A DNA stretch of 64,000 bases, taken from Galbibacter sp. BG1. GTDB lineage: Bacteria; Bacteroidota; Bacteroidia; Flavobacteriales; Flavobacteriaceae. The translations under genes were made by a program, and so were the position numbers. The notes under the pieces were generated by a model. That model worked only from the letters and a program-made list of their open reading frames with translations. It was not told where the DNA came from and made no database searches. Shown piece after piece: positions 43,239 through 51,898 of the stretch. Location: assembly GCF_013391805.1 (NCBI RefSeq), contig NZ_CP058364.1:1674501-1738500 (forward strand), given 5' to 3'. Within the stretch, counting starts at the first letter, position 1. Each line of letters starts with the position of its first letter.

Positions 43239-45125
43239 TTACTTTGATTTAAAAATTTTAACGTGGTTGTCAGTGCTGTAATAAATATCATCACTCACAT
43301 GATCAACGTCATAAACAGGTTTTAAATCGTTTATAATAACTTTATCTAGTTCTTCTCCAGTTTCTTTATCTACTTTAACCAAAAGACGTTCTCCATTTTC
43401 ACCTTTAGCGAAAATCAGGGCGTACTTATTTGTTTCTTGTAGTGCATTAAATCGATCTTGTGCAAAAGCCATGGCAACGTCGGTGGCTAGATATCCTGCT
43501 TCACCAATAGCCTTAGCGTTTTCTCCAAAAAGTGCAGCACTAGAGCCACTTCTTACTTCATTCCCCTGTGGATCTCTATAGGTTGTTTCTGTTGTAACTG
43601 TTGCAGTGGCAACAGCGAAACCAAAATTAGCCACGGATAATCCAACATTTTTTAATAATCGGCCTGTTTCCCCTGGCTGTTTATATTTATTATGAAAAAT
43701 AATTTTTCCACTATTGTCAACTCCTACAACTTCACTTAATCCTGTAATAGTAACATTGTTTTCAAAAATTTCTAAGCTGGTCAAATCTTTTTCATCCTTA
43801 AGCTTCATTTCTGCGTATGGCTCAGGACGTTCCGCTTGCCCTTCGTTAAATTTGTAGAGTTCTTCATCGTTGTACACTACAAAATTACCTGAGTTTTCAT
43901 CATATTTGGCAAACGTAGGCCGCTTTTCGTTTAGTTTTAAGTTTTTTCTCCAGATTTTCTCACCTGTTTTGTAATCTACCATATTGGCATATGTAGCGGT
44001 AATGTACAATACGCGGCCATTTTTTGTTTTTTCAAGAAAGTAGATAGGGTCTTCTTCATCATCACAAATTTTCACGTCCTTTTTCCACATTTTTTCTCCC
44101 TTTTTATTTAGGAGCATCATTTCATCGTCATAAACATAAAGAAAGTCGGTTCCGATAGGGATTACACTTTTTATACCTTTCCCTTTAGGATCTTTTTTCC
44201 AAACTTTTTCTCCCGTGTTGTAATCGTAAAAATTAAAACCTTTGTAATGCGCAAGTAACATTTTATCTTGCCAATCCTCGAAAAGAACAATGTTTTTTGT
44301 AGTTAAAGATTTATCCCAAATAGAATTTCCTGTATTAGCATCGAACAGCATTATTTCATTCTTATTGGATAATAATCCTTTTCCTTTAATGGTTATAACT
44401 TTCGATCCGTCTAAAGATCTCTTAAAGTCCATAACATCGCCTTCATCTTCTTTCCATAATAAATCTCCAGTCTCTTTATTAAGAACAAAAAACTCCTCTT
44501 TAATAAGAGCGAATACTTTATCATCGGTATGATCCATTTTGTCTTTTATTCCAATATTGTTCATCCCCGCTAGTTTGCTAAGTTTTTGTAAAGTTTCACC
44601 ATAAGTAGCAGAAACGGTTGTTTGCCAATCGAACTTCTGTTCGGGGATATTGTACTTTGCAATAATGAGTTCCATCCCATTAACACCTCTTAGTAAAAAG
44701 GAATTTTCGTCAAACAAGTATTCAGCTTGGAAATATTTTGCTTTACCTTCTGCAGAGAAAAGTACTTTTCCATCGTAACTGTTTAACACATAAAGTCTGC
44801 CGTCGAAGAATTTTTCTACAAATGGAGTAGATTCTATGGCGTTGAATTTTGTGTAATCCATTCGAAAAGGACCAGACTGTAAGAAGTTTGCAGCTTGATC
44901 TACACCGGTGCGCTGAGGAGCGTCTTTTTCCCAGATAATTTTTTCTTGCTCTGGGTCGTACCCAGAAACTTTGGTTCCATCAGAAATTACAGTGATTCCA
45001 TTAAAGGGAACAACCAGAAGATCTTCTACGTTGTTTTTAAAGTCCAGTGTTTTGGAAGCTTCCCGTTGGGAGAAGCCTAGTTGCATAAACAGAACGCAAC
45101 CTAGGCTAAGTAGTAGTTGTTTCAT
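43239..45125 (-). CDS. Secreted PQQ-like beta-propeller protein
   Basis: The product has 628 residues with a signal peptide (about 1-19). It contains many repeats of the PQQ/BamB-like WD-type blade with W-K/D and G-x-x-x-W patterns: KIIWEKDAP, NKETGDLLWKEDEGD, DANTGNSIWDKSL, YNTGEKVWKKDPKGKG, YKTGEKIWRKNLK. That is a seven- or eight-bladed propeller with no catalytic motif seen. A hydrophobic Ala/Val-rich segment (LSVANFGFAVATATVT) interrupts it near 495-515. It probably serves as a periplasmic scaffold or substrate-binding protein. It has its own promoter box at 45153. Confidence 0.8.
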   Translation of the reverse strand: MKQLLLSLGCVLFMQLGFSQREASKTLDFKNNVEDLLVVPFNGITVISDGTKVSGYDPEQEKIIWEKDAPQRTGVDQAANFLQSGPFRMDYTKFNAIESTPFVEKFFDGRLYVLNSYDGKVLFSAEGKAKYFQAEYLFDENSFLLRGVNGMELIIAKYNIPEQKFDWQTTVSATYGETLQKLSKLAGMNNIGIKDKMDHTDDKVFALIKEEFFVLNKETGDLLWKEDEGDVMDFKRSLDGSKVITIKGKGLLSNKNEIMLFDANTGNSIWDKSLTTKNIVLFEDWQDKMLLAHYKGFNFYDYNTGEKVWKKDPKGKGIKSVIPIGTDFLYVYDDEMMLLNKKGEKMWKKDVKICDDEEDPIYFLEKTKNGRVLYITATYANMVDYKTGEKIWRKNLKLNEKRPTFAKYDENSGNFVVYNDEELYKFNEGQAERPEPYAEMKLKDEKDLTSLEIFENNVTITGLSEVVGVDNSGKIIFHNKYKQPGETGRLLKNVGLSVANFGFAVATATVTTETTYRDPQGNEVRSGSSAALFGENAKAIGEAGYLATDVAMAFAQDRFNALQETNKYALIFAKGENGERLLVKVDKETGEELDKVIINDLKPVYDVDHVSDDIYYSTDNHVKIFKSK

Positions 45126-45152
45126 TTAAGATTTAGTTTATTATTAGTGAAT

Positions 45153-45160
45153 CAAATATA
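45153..45160 (-). promoter_or_regulatory. -7 box of the beta-propeller gene
   Basis: Minus-strand TATATTTG, an exact consensus match, lies 27 bp before the start codon at 45125, predicting a short leader of about 20 bases. Confidence 0.5.
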
Positions 45161-45316
45161 GAAAAAAGTAGTTATAAAAACCTTTTTTAGTTAAGAATGT
45201 GTAATCGGTTTTCGATTATTAAAATAATATCTTTAATTAATTTATATCTTATTAATTGATTAATAATGTATTAATCCAAAAAATATGTAAATTTAATTAA
45301 GAGAAATTTTATCATT

Positions 45317-46183
45317 ATGAAAATTATATTCAGAAAACACACGGTACTTTCAACTTTGTTTTTTCTACTTTTTTCGCTTTTCATTTTTGCACAGGAAAAA
45401 GTGGATATGGTGACCATGACAAATGGTGATATTAAAGAGGGGAAGGTTACCAAAATAACTCCCAATTCTATTTCTTTTGTACATCAAGGGGAAGACTTGG
45501 AATATGAGTTGGCAAAAAAGGATATTCAGGAAATTAAATTTTCCAGCGGACGAGTGGAGGTATTCAATAAAACATCTTCAGCAACAAATAGCGGTATTAC
45601 TTCTGTAAATCCCAGCACGGGGGATAAAAAAAATAAAATCGCCATTTTACCTTTTAGTATCGTTTCCAACGACCCAACTATTCAACCGGATATGTTTAGC
45701 GTTCAGGTGCAAAACGATTGTGCCAATATTTTAAAAGATGAGTCGGTGCATGGGGTAAAAATACAGGACGCTATGACAACCAATGCCTTGTTGGCAAAAA
45801 ACAATATAGATCGTACCAATGTTTCTACTATGCTCCCTGCTGAATTAGCCAATATGTTGGGGGTAGAATACGTTTTATACGGGAGTGCAGAGGTCTTAAA
45901 CGAGGGAACTACCAATTATGGGAGTTCAGGAACTACCTATAAGGAAAAGGATGATAAAAAAGATCGTAGTAAAACAGAAACAAAAGGTTCTGTCTTCACC
46001 AGTACAAGTACAAGTTCTTTAACGACTTATGATGTTAAACTGGATTTAAAGATTTTCAACGATCAAGGTAATAATATTTATTCTGAATCTAGACATCCTT
46101 TTGGTATTGGTATTGATGCTTATCACTCAGGGTTAAGGTATATGTTGAAAAGGAGTCCGTTCGGGACAAAATATAAGAAATAA
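45317..46183 (+). CDS. Secreted protein with CsgG/LpoB-like domain (putative)
   Basis: The product has 288 residues with a signal peptide (ending FIFAQ, about residue 25). The first 70 mature residues form a small strand-rich domain (DMVTMTNGDIKEGKVTKITP, an Sm-like pattern). After a Thr/Ser-rich linker comes NKIAILPFSIVSNDPTIQP, then helices and VEYVLYGSAEVLNEGTTNYG. The IAILPF strand plus VxYVLxGS pattern is what is seen in CsgG, LpoB and TolB-N-like folds. This identity is inferred. An STS/Lys-rich loop (SKTETKGSVFTSTSTSS) precedes the last strands. It faces the convergent lipoprotein gene across a strong terminator. Confidence 0.65.
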   Translation: MKIIFRKHTVLSTLFFLLFSLFIFAQEKVDMVTMTNGDIKEGKVTKITPNSISFVHQGEDLEYELAKKDIQEIKFSSGRVEVFNKTSSATNSGITSVNPSTGDKKNKIAILPFSIVSNDPTIQPDMFSVQVQNDCANILKDESVHGVKIQDAMTTNALLAKNNIDRTNVSTMLPAELANMLGVEYVLYGSAEVLNEGTTNYGSSGTTYKEKDDKKDRSKTETKGSVFTSTSTSSLTTYDVKLDLKIFNDQGNNIYSESRHPFGIGIDAYHSGLRYMLKRSPFGTKYKK

Positions 46184-46185
46184 AA

Positions 46186-46215
46186 AAACGGCTTTTGATT
46201 TTTCAAAAGCCGTTT
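46186..46215. terminator. Bidirectional terminator
   Basis: A perfect 13 bp stem (46186-46198 with 46203-46215) with a four-T loop lies between two convergent genes, with A/T-rich flanks on each side. Confidence 0.88.
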
Positions 46216-46235
46216 AAATTTGGTTGAAACGTATT

Positions 46236-46661
46236 TTAAAGTTTCTCATTCAAAAGTTTCTCGGCGTTTTCAATACTCGAGTTGATCTCTTCTTTTAAAG
46301 CTTTTACCTTTTCTTCTTCTTCCTTAAGCCATTCTTTTTTCTCTTCAGATAGTTCTTTGCCATTAAGAATCTCCTCGTGATCAAAACGATCACCAAATTC
46401 TTTCATCCAATCCATCATAGATTTATGGGCTGCTTGCAAATCTTGTTTGGCCATTTCATATTTCTTGCCAACTTCGGTGGTGTCCACCTTGGTATTTAAA
46501 TCGCCAATTAATTTGGTTATAGTGTTCATTTTCGGCATTAAACTGTCGTGAACTGCCATTACCATTTCCATTTTTGAGGGTTCGTTATTTTTTTTCTCCT
46601 CTTGTTTGCAGCCTGCAATACTAAATGAGGCAACTACGATAATTATGAATAATTTTTTCAT
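46236..46661 (-). CDS. Small coiled-coil lipoprotein, last gene of metal operon
   Basis: The product has 141 residues with a lipoprotein signal ending FSIAGC (Cys18). The rest is helical and rich in Lys and Glu, with probable coiled coil at about 100-141. Met residues are unusually frequent early in the mature part (SKMEMVMAVHDSLMPKMNTI), which would suit soft-metal binding. The name viral A-type inclusion protein sometimes given to such proteins reflects coiled-coil similarity only. It lies 22 bp downstream of the PepSY gene on the same strand, so it belongs to the 46.2-51.8 kb operon. Confidence 0.72.
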   Translation of the reverse strand: MKKLFIIIVVASFSIAGCKQEEKKNNEPSKMEMVMAVHDSLMPKMNTITKLIGDLNTKVDTTEVGKKYEMAKQDLQAAHKSMMDWMKEFGDRFDHEEILNGKELSEEKKEWLKEEEEKVKALKEEINSSIENAEKLLNEKL

Positions 46662-46683
46662 GTCTTATTTTAAATTTTAATTA

Positions 46684-47949
46684 TTAATCATTTACGCGGG
46701 TTTGCGATGATTTCAAGTATAAACGTTCAGCAAATGTAAAAATACTGATTAAAATTATACTAAAACCGAATAGGGGGAGAGCTATACACAAGAGGGCCAG
46801 AAGTATTACCACTCCATTACTTGCTTTAAAAGAGGCCGGAACTTTTGGAATACCCCAATCTCCTTTTCTTTTTCTAAGCACGTATGAAATAATTGCAGAT
46901 AAGCTCATTAAAAACAGAACTACTCCCGTGAACAACATTAAAATCCAGTTCCACTGGCCAAACTGGCCTTGATGGAATGCCATAACCCACATTCTACCGC
47001 GCATTAGGAACCCTACGTCTTCCCAATTGTGTTTTAAAACTTGTTTTCCGGTATAGGGATTAAAATGGATCATCTTCTGGCTCCCTAAATCTTTATTGTT
47101 TGTGTTTGAAATGCTGTAAACCCCATTTTTACCTGTAGGAAAGCTGATTTTAACTTCACCGGAAAGATCCAGCTTTTTAGCTTTTGCAACCATTTGATCT
47201 AGAGAAAGCGTAGTTGCCTTTTCAGGTTGCTGTTCTATAAAAAACCGGTTCCAAGTGTTGGGAAAACCTGTATTGGTTATTTCCTGAACTTTCTTAAATC
47301 CTGCGCCCCAAACATCTGTCCAAGGTAGCCCTCCAGCAAGGATTAAGAGGAATAATATAGACATCCAGAAACCGGTTATGGCATGTGTGTCCCTAAAAAA
47401 TGTGCGCTTCCCTAAATTGGTGCGAGGAATAAAGTAGCCTTTTACCTTCCAACCTCTTTCTGGCCACCATATAAATAACCCAGTTAGTATTAAAACTACC
47501 ATCCAGCAAGCAACTAGTTCTACAATTTTAGTCCCAAAGCTGCCCATAAGAAGTTCTCCATGTAATTTTCTTACCTTAAACATAAAAGACTCCTGAGGGA
47601 GAATCTCTCCAGCAACATTCCCTTGATATGGATTTACATAAAGACTTGTAGCTCCACCAAATCTACCCGATACAAATTCTGTGCTCTCTTCTTTTGTTTT
47701 GGGCACTATCATCGAATTAGGCTTTTTTACCGCATTTGCATTTGCTATTTCCCATTGTTGTTGGTAGGAAATTGGAGCGCCATCAACCACAACTTTTTTA
47801 ATAGGCTCATAAATAGGAGCCTCGTATTGGGCTTTAAAGAGATAGATGACGCCGGTAGCTGCAAGTAACAAAATAAAGGGAAGAGAAACTATACCGGCAA
47901 TAAAATGCCACTTCCAAAGCCATTTATTAAGTTTTTTATTTTTTGCCAT
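46684..47949 (-). CDS. PepSY-associated membrane protein (PiuB-like)
   Basis: The product has 421 residues. Four main membrane helices carry conserved His: KWHFIAGIVSLPFILLLAA (about 14-32), KLHGELLMGSFGTKIVELVA (about 129-148), RDTHAITGFWMSILFLLI and AFHQGQFGQWNWILMLFTG. The region between about 220 and 310 is a periplasmic PepSY-like domain (VAKAKKLDLSGEVKIS). PepSY transmembrane proteins often sit beside TonB-dependent receptors for iron or copper and are thought to reduce metal-ligand complexes using heme-like cofactors. It starts 3 bp after the receptor gene stop, so it is in the same operon. Confidence 0.85.
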   Translation of the reverse strand: MAKNKKLNKWLWKWHFIAGIVSLPFILLLAATGVIYLFKAQYEAPIYEPIKKVVVDGAPISYQQQWEIANANAVKKPNSMIVPKTKEESTEFVSGRFGGATSLYVNPYQGNVAGEILPQESFMFKVRKLHGELLMGSFGTKIVELVACWMVVLILTGLFIWWPERGWKVKGYFIPRTNLGKRTFFRDTHAITGFWMSILFLLILAGGLPWTDVWGAGFKKVQEITNTGFPNTWNRFFIEQQPEKATTLSLDQMVAKAKKLDLSGEVKISFPTGKNGVYSISNTNNKDLGSQKMIHFNPYTGKQVLKHNWEDVGFLMRGRMWVMAFHQGQFGQWNWILMLFTGVVLFLMSLSAIISYVLRKRKGDWGIPKVPASFKASNGVVILLALLCIALPLFGFSIILISIFTFAERLYLKSSQTRVND

Positions 47950-47952
47950 TTT

Positions 47953-50286
47953 TTAAAATTTATATCGTATTCCTGCATGAAACGCATGCGGATTACCTAC
48001 AGTGTAGGTGTTTTGTTTGGAATATATGTTATAAGATGCCCTTGGGGAATAAAGGGTGTCGAATACATTTAAGACGTGCCCCCAAACTTCAAAGTCTGCA
48101 AATTGGTAGCTAGCCCTCAAATTAAAGATGTTATGTCCGTCGTAAGTAGCTGTGCTAAAAGTGCCGTCTGTATTAACTATTTGGTTTTCAAAACTAGTAT
48201 TGTATTTTCCAACCATCTCATATTCCAACCCTATGTTAAAGTTTGGCAGAAAATTTGGAGCATAGTTTATTTGCCCGTTGCCTAAAGATCTTGGTGCAGT
48301 AGGTTGTTCTGTTTGAGAATAATCTATATCGCCTTCATAAAATGTAATGTATCGATGCCTGGCATAGCTACCGTTGTAGGCTAGGCTCAATTCGGGAACA
48401 GGTCTAAATGTAATGCCATATTCAAAACCATAGGACCTTGTTTTACCAGCGTTGGTATTGTAGAATTCATCATTTTCATCACGCAGTGTAACAAGGTTGT
48501 TTCTTCCGTCCAATACATAAAATGCGGCATCTAGTTTCCACTTTTCCGAAGTAAAATATCCACCTACTTCATAATTGTCGTAATTACTTGGTTTAAGGTC
48601 AAAAACATCGCCGCCAACACCTACAAAACTATTTCTGTATAGCGTGGAGGTTTCTGGAGGCGTAAATCCATTGGAATAATTGGCATATACACCAGATCGA
48701 TTGCTAAGGTTGTAATTAAAGCCAATTTTAGGCGCAAGGTTATGGTAGTGGTTTTTAGAATCTTTAGGGCCGGCTTCATCCAAAAGATTGTTGTAATTAT
48801 AATCAAAACCATCGTAGCGAAGTGCCGCCGTTATTTTTAAGTTTTCAATTGGATTGATTTCAAACTGAAAGAAACCCGCATAGTTTAAAATGTCTGCATT
48901 GTAGTTCAATATAAAATCCCCATCATTTAATTGGTAGCCGGTATTTATCCCTGTAGTAGGATCTACAAATACTTCAATAGATTCTGCTTGATAGGTTTGT
49001 GGGGAATAATCTACTGTACTCCCAACAATGAGAGAAGATTTGGCAAAATTAAAATCGATTTTATGTTGCAACAGTCCTACAAAGCTATTGTATCCGTTGG
49101 CGTTTACTTCTCCTGAACCTTCACCTGTTAGTTGTCCGTTTTCCCTGAATTGACGAATTCTGTAGGAAGGAATTTGGTTCATAACATTGTTTCTAAAAAC
49201 AAAATTGAAAGAGGTTTTGTTTTGGTCGTTCCATATTTTATCCAGCGTAGATCGAAATCGAAAAGCCTGTGCTTCACGCTCGGTAAAAGTTTGATCACTT
49301 TCATAATTTCCAGCTTCGTAATCTTCTTGGGATAAAGAACCGGTCATATCCGATCGGTAATTAATCATATCAAAAACGTTTGTCCATGTAAGAGTAGGGT
49401 CGATGTGGTAAATAGTTTTAAAAGTGACAGCAAATTTCTCGTAATCGCTATATTCTACCGGACCGTTATTTCTTTGAACATATTGAGTCCCTAGGTAAAA
49501 CCCTAATTTGTCATTTGCATATTTGGAAGCTTCAAAATCGTATTTGGTTAATCCAAGATCGTTCATTTGAAAACCAAGGCTTCCCCTAAATTCGGGTGTT
49601 GGATTTTTAGATATAAAGTTAAAGCTCCCGCCTATGGCCTCACTTCCGTATATACTCGAAGCAGGGCCTTTTAAAATTTCCACCCTTCCGAAAGAAACAT
49701 CGTTCATTTCTAATAGAGCATTATGGTTAAAAACAGCGGTTGGGCGAATGGGGAGACCGTCTTCCAAATACAAAAACAAGGATTTGGTGGAGATGGGAGA
49801 TCGAACTGCCATCATGTGTTGCTCGTTCCCAGCAGCTTTGGAAGTAGACATATACACGCCAGGTGCTTGGTTGACCAACTGTTCTATGCCAAATGCTTTC
49901 GTTTTTTCTATAGTTTGAGCGCTTATCACAGAAATTGCTCCAGGAATTTCCGATCTTTTTTGTTCTTCACGGCTTGCCGATACCACAATTTCCTCCAGTG
50001 CTTCGGTATTTTCTTCAAGAATTATGGTATTTAAATTCTTGTTTAAAACAACAGTTTTTTTCTTATAACCCATATAGGTTAAATCTACTTCTGGATGGTC
50101 TAATTCGATACGGAAGTTGCCATCGCCATCCGAAGAAACTCCTTTACTTTTGTTCTTAGTAGATATAATGGTAACCCCCGCTAATGGACTGTTTTGATCG
50201 TTTTTTACTTGCCCGTTGTACCACGTTTGGGCATTAGTAAGATGGCTCATCAATACAATGATGAGTACAATATATATTTGTTTCAT
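47953..50286 (-). CDS. TonB-dependent outer-membrane receptor
   Basis: The product has 777 residues with a signal peptide (about 1-19). An N-terminal carboxypeptidase-regulatory-like domain (GQVKNDQNSPLAGVTIIST, about 25-100) is followed by a plug (SEIPGAISVISAQTIEKTK; RVEILKGPASSIYGSEAIGG) and a 22-strand barrel ending in aromatic FHAGIRYKF. The receptor imports a large or metal-bearing ligand using TonB energy. Ligand is not readable; the PepSY partner and the Met/His-rich neighbour argue for a metal complex. It starts 11 bp after the upstream barrel gene. Confidence 0.87.
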   Translation of the reverse strand: MKQIYIVLIIVLMSHLTNAQTWYNGQVKNDQNSPLAGVTIISTKNKSKGVSSDGDGNFRIELDHPEVDLTYMGYKKKTVVLNKNLNTIILEENTEALEEIVVSASREEQKRSEIPGAISVISAQTIEKTKAFGIEQLVNQAPGVYMSTSKAAGNEQHMMAVRSPISTKSLFLYLEDGLPIRPTAVFNHNALLEMNDVSFGRVEILKGPASSIYGSEAIGGSFNFISKNPTPEFRGSLGFQMNDLGLTKYDFEASKYANDKLGFYLGTQYVQRNNGPVEYSDYEKFAVTFKTIYHIDPTLTWTNVFDMINYRSDMTGSLSQEDYEAGNYESDQTFTEREAQAFRFRSTLDKIWNDQNKTSFNFVFRNNVMNQIPSYRIRQFRENGQLTGEGSGEVNANGYNSFVGLLQHKIDFNFAKSSLIVGSTVDYSPQTYQAESIEVFVDPTTGINTGYQLNDGDFILNYNADILNYAGFFQFEINPIENLKITAALRYDGFDYNYNNLLDEAGPKDSKNHYHNLAPKIGFNYNLSNRSGVYANYSNGFTPPETSTLYRNSFVGVGGDVFDLKPSNYDNYEVGGYFTSEKWKLDAAFYVLDGRNNLVTLRDENDEFYNTNAGKTRSYGFEYGITFRPVPELSLAYNGSYARHRYITFYEGDIDYSQTEQPTAPRSLGNGQINYAPNFLPNFNIGLEYEMVGKYNTSFENQIVNTDGTFSTATYDGHNIFNLRASYQFADFEVWGHVLNVFDTLYSPRASYNIYSKQNTYTVGNPHAFHAGIRYKF

Positions 50287-50297
50287 TTGTCAGCTAG

Positions 50298-51308
50298 TTA
50301 TAGCGAATATTGAAAACCGATTGTTATCGTTTCTTGATTTTTTAATTGAATTCCGTTCATGTTCTGGTAGAGCGGCAAAATAGCTTCAAAACCTATGCGC
50401 ACATCTTTTAAGCTGCCTTTAAAAGCATAAAGATTAAAGCCTAGTCCGGCTTCAGCATAAGTTTTGCCACTATTTGCGGTATCGGCTGTAACCACCATCA
50501 TAGGGTTGAGCGCCGGATTTGCACCTTGTATCATTTCGATCGCTGCCCATTTTAGTCTACCGGAAAAGCTTAACCACTCTTTTAAAGGAATGGCCACCCA
50601 GTTATTCCAACTATAATCATTTCCAAGACGATAATCATTGTCGTTTTTGCCAGTTCTAAACACTGCAGATAGCTGAGAGCCAAACGAAAGGTTATCCCAC
50701 TGTTTTAAATAGGTAAGGCCTAAATTAGCATCGAAAGTGCCGCTACCAATTTGCATTGGATATGGAAGAATAACTTTGTTGGGTGCAGACATTGGGGTTA
50801 CATCTTCTTCGTCTATATTTCCAGTAGGCAATGAAACGCCAAGAAGAGCGTGTAGATGCTGCCTGTTTTTATGGAATATGGTATATAGAGCCGAAATTTT
50901 AAGATCCCCAAATCCACTCGATGAGGTGTTGAATTGATTTCCCATACGGTTTTCCAAGATCATTTCTTGAGACTGGTAATTGGCCATGGCCATAAGGGTA
51001 ATTTTATCGCTGGGAGCATACATGGCTCCTAGCATATGCATGTTCATGGGCATTTCTATAGGAGTCACCATATACTGCGAAAGAGCATCGGCGTTGGTGG
51101 TCTCTACGCTGCCACGATTAAGACCGTTCATATTCATATGCATATAACGGTAAGAGAACATCCATTCCCCTTTACCATGGGTGTGATCTCCCATTACAGA
51201 AATAGGAGCATGTCCATCGGGCCTTCCCGAGGTCCAATTGTTAGTTTCTTCTTGTGCATGAAGAAGAGCGGCTGCCATGAAAAAAATGGCAGAAATATAA
51301 TTTTTCAT
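50298..51308 (-). CDS. Met/His-rich outer-membrane beta-barrel protein (putative metal transporter)
   Basis: The product has 336 residues from the ATG at 51308, which starts a normal signal (MKNYISAIFFMAAALLHAQ). The mature protein is a predicted beta-barrel (many alternating strands; last strand ends ITIGFQYSL). The segment at residues 39-60 is extraordinarily rich in His and Met (MGDHTHGKGEWM, YRYMHMNMNG), and more Met follow (PIEMPMNMHMLGAM, about 83-96). This pattern is typical of copper-related periplasmic or outer-membrane proteins. Similar barrel proteins lie in Bacteroidota metal loci. Function is an inference; 118 bp separate it from the upstream small gene. Confidence 0.72.
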   Translation of the reverse strand: MKNYISAIFFMAAALLHAQEETNNWTSGRPDGHAPISVMGDHTHGKGEWMFSYRYMHMNMNGLNRGSVETTNADALSQYMVTPIEMPMNMHMLGAMYAPSDKITLMAMANYQSQEMILENRMGNQFNTSSSGFGDLKISALYTIFHKNRQHLHALLGVSLPTGNIDEEDVTPMSAPNKVILPYPMQIGSGTFDANLGLTYLKQWDNLSFGSQLSAVFRTGKNDNDYRLGNDYSWNNWVAIPLKEWLSFSGRLKWAAIEMIQGANPALNPMMVVTADTANSGKTYAEAGLGFNLYAFKGSLKDVRIGFEAILPLYQNMNGIQLKNQETITIGFQYSL

Positions 51309-51426
51309 TTTTTTTGATGTTTTTAGGATTGACAAAAGCCTTTCCAGCAAGATTCCTTTCTTAGCTGAATGGGATAAAATCCTTTTTTCTAAAAAGTTGA
51401 ATAAGTGAATAAGTACTAAAGAAACA

Positions 51427-51798
51427 TCAAGACAAGCTGGGTGGGTGAAAGTATTTGTAGCTTGCTAAAAAACTATATTTGTTGAAGTATAAAGTTGTTT
51501 TTTTCTCAGGAATGATACTATAACCGGTATTCTCCAAACTTAGGAAGCTTACAAACCCAATAGGGTATTCCCTAAGATCGATTGCTGGAAGATTTTGTTT
51601 TTTCTGTTGGTTTTCTTCCTCCAGCATTTGCATGAGGTAACATTTTCCGTCACAATGCATTTCGGGCCGGTCTTTATTGATACATAGGTATTCTGCTATG
51701 TAATCATGGTTTACTACATAATCGAATACCGGTAATACTGGCTTTAACATGGCCAGTAAATAAAGCAAGGTAAACGCTATGGAGTAGATTCTAAGCAT
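51427..51798 (-). CDS. Small membrane-anchored Cys/His protein, first gene of metal operon
   Basis: The product has 123 residues from the ATG at 51798. One hydrophobic N-terminal helix (MLRIYSIAFTLLYLLAMLKP) anchors it, and the rest faces the periplasm. A compact cluster, Cys39, Met47-His48-Cys49 and Cys53 in the segment CINKDRPEMHCDGKCYLM, looks like a metal-binding site. The C-terminus ends in FHPPSLS. I recall similar CxGKC proteins near metal-related TonB receptors in Flavobacteriaceae, but know of no function. It is the first gene of the five-gene minus-strand operon and has a promoter box at 51831. Confidence 0.75.
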   Translation of the reverse strand: MLRIYSIAFTLLYLLAMLKPVLPVFDYVVNHDYIAEYLCINKDRPEMHCDGKCYLMQMLEEENQQKKQNLPAIDLREYPIGFVSFLSLENTGYSIIPEKKTTLYFNKYSFLASYKYFHPPSLS

Positions 51799-51830
51799 AA
51801 AAACTATTGGCCTTACCAATTAAACGATTG

Positions 51831-51838
51831 CAAAAATA
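51831..51838 (-). promoter_or_regulatory. Candidate -7 box of the metal operon
   Basis: Minus-strand TATTTTTG matches TAnnTTTG and lies 33 bp before the start at 51798. No -33 element is obvious, and no palindromic repressor site is seen here. Confidence 0.45.
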
Positions 51839-51898
51839 TATAAAAAAGAGATGTTTTCTACCTTAAAAAGTTGAATTTTGCGGCTTTAAAATCATTTT

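Noticed and set aside
46236-46661. Viral A-type inclusion protein
   Set aside because: That label would rest on generic coiled-coil similarity; the protein is a small lipoprotein with no viral feature.
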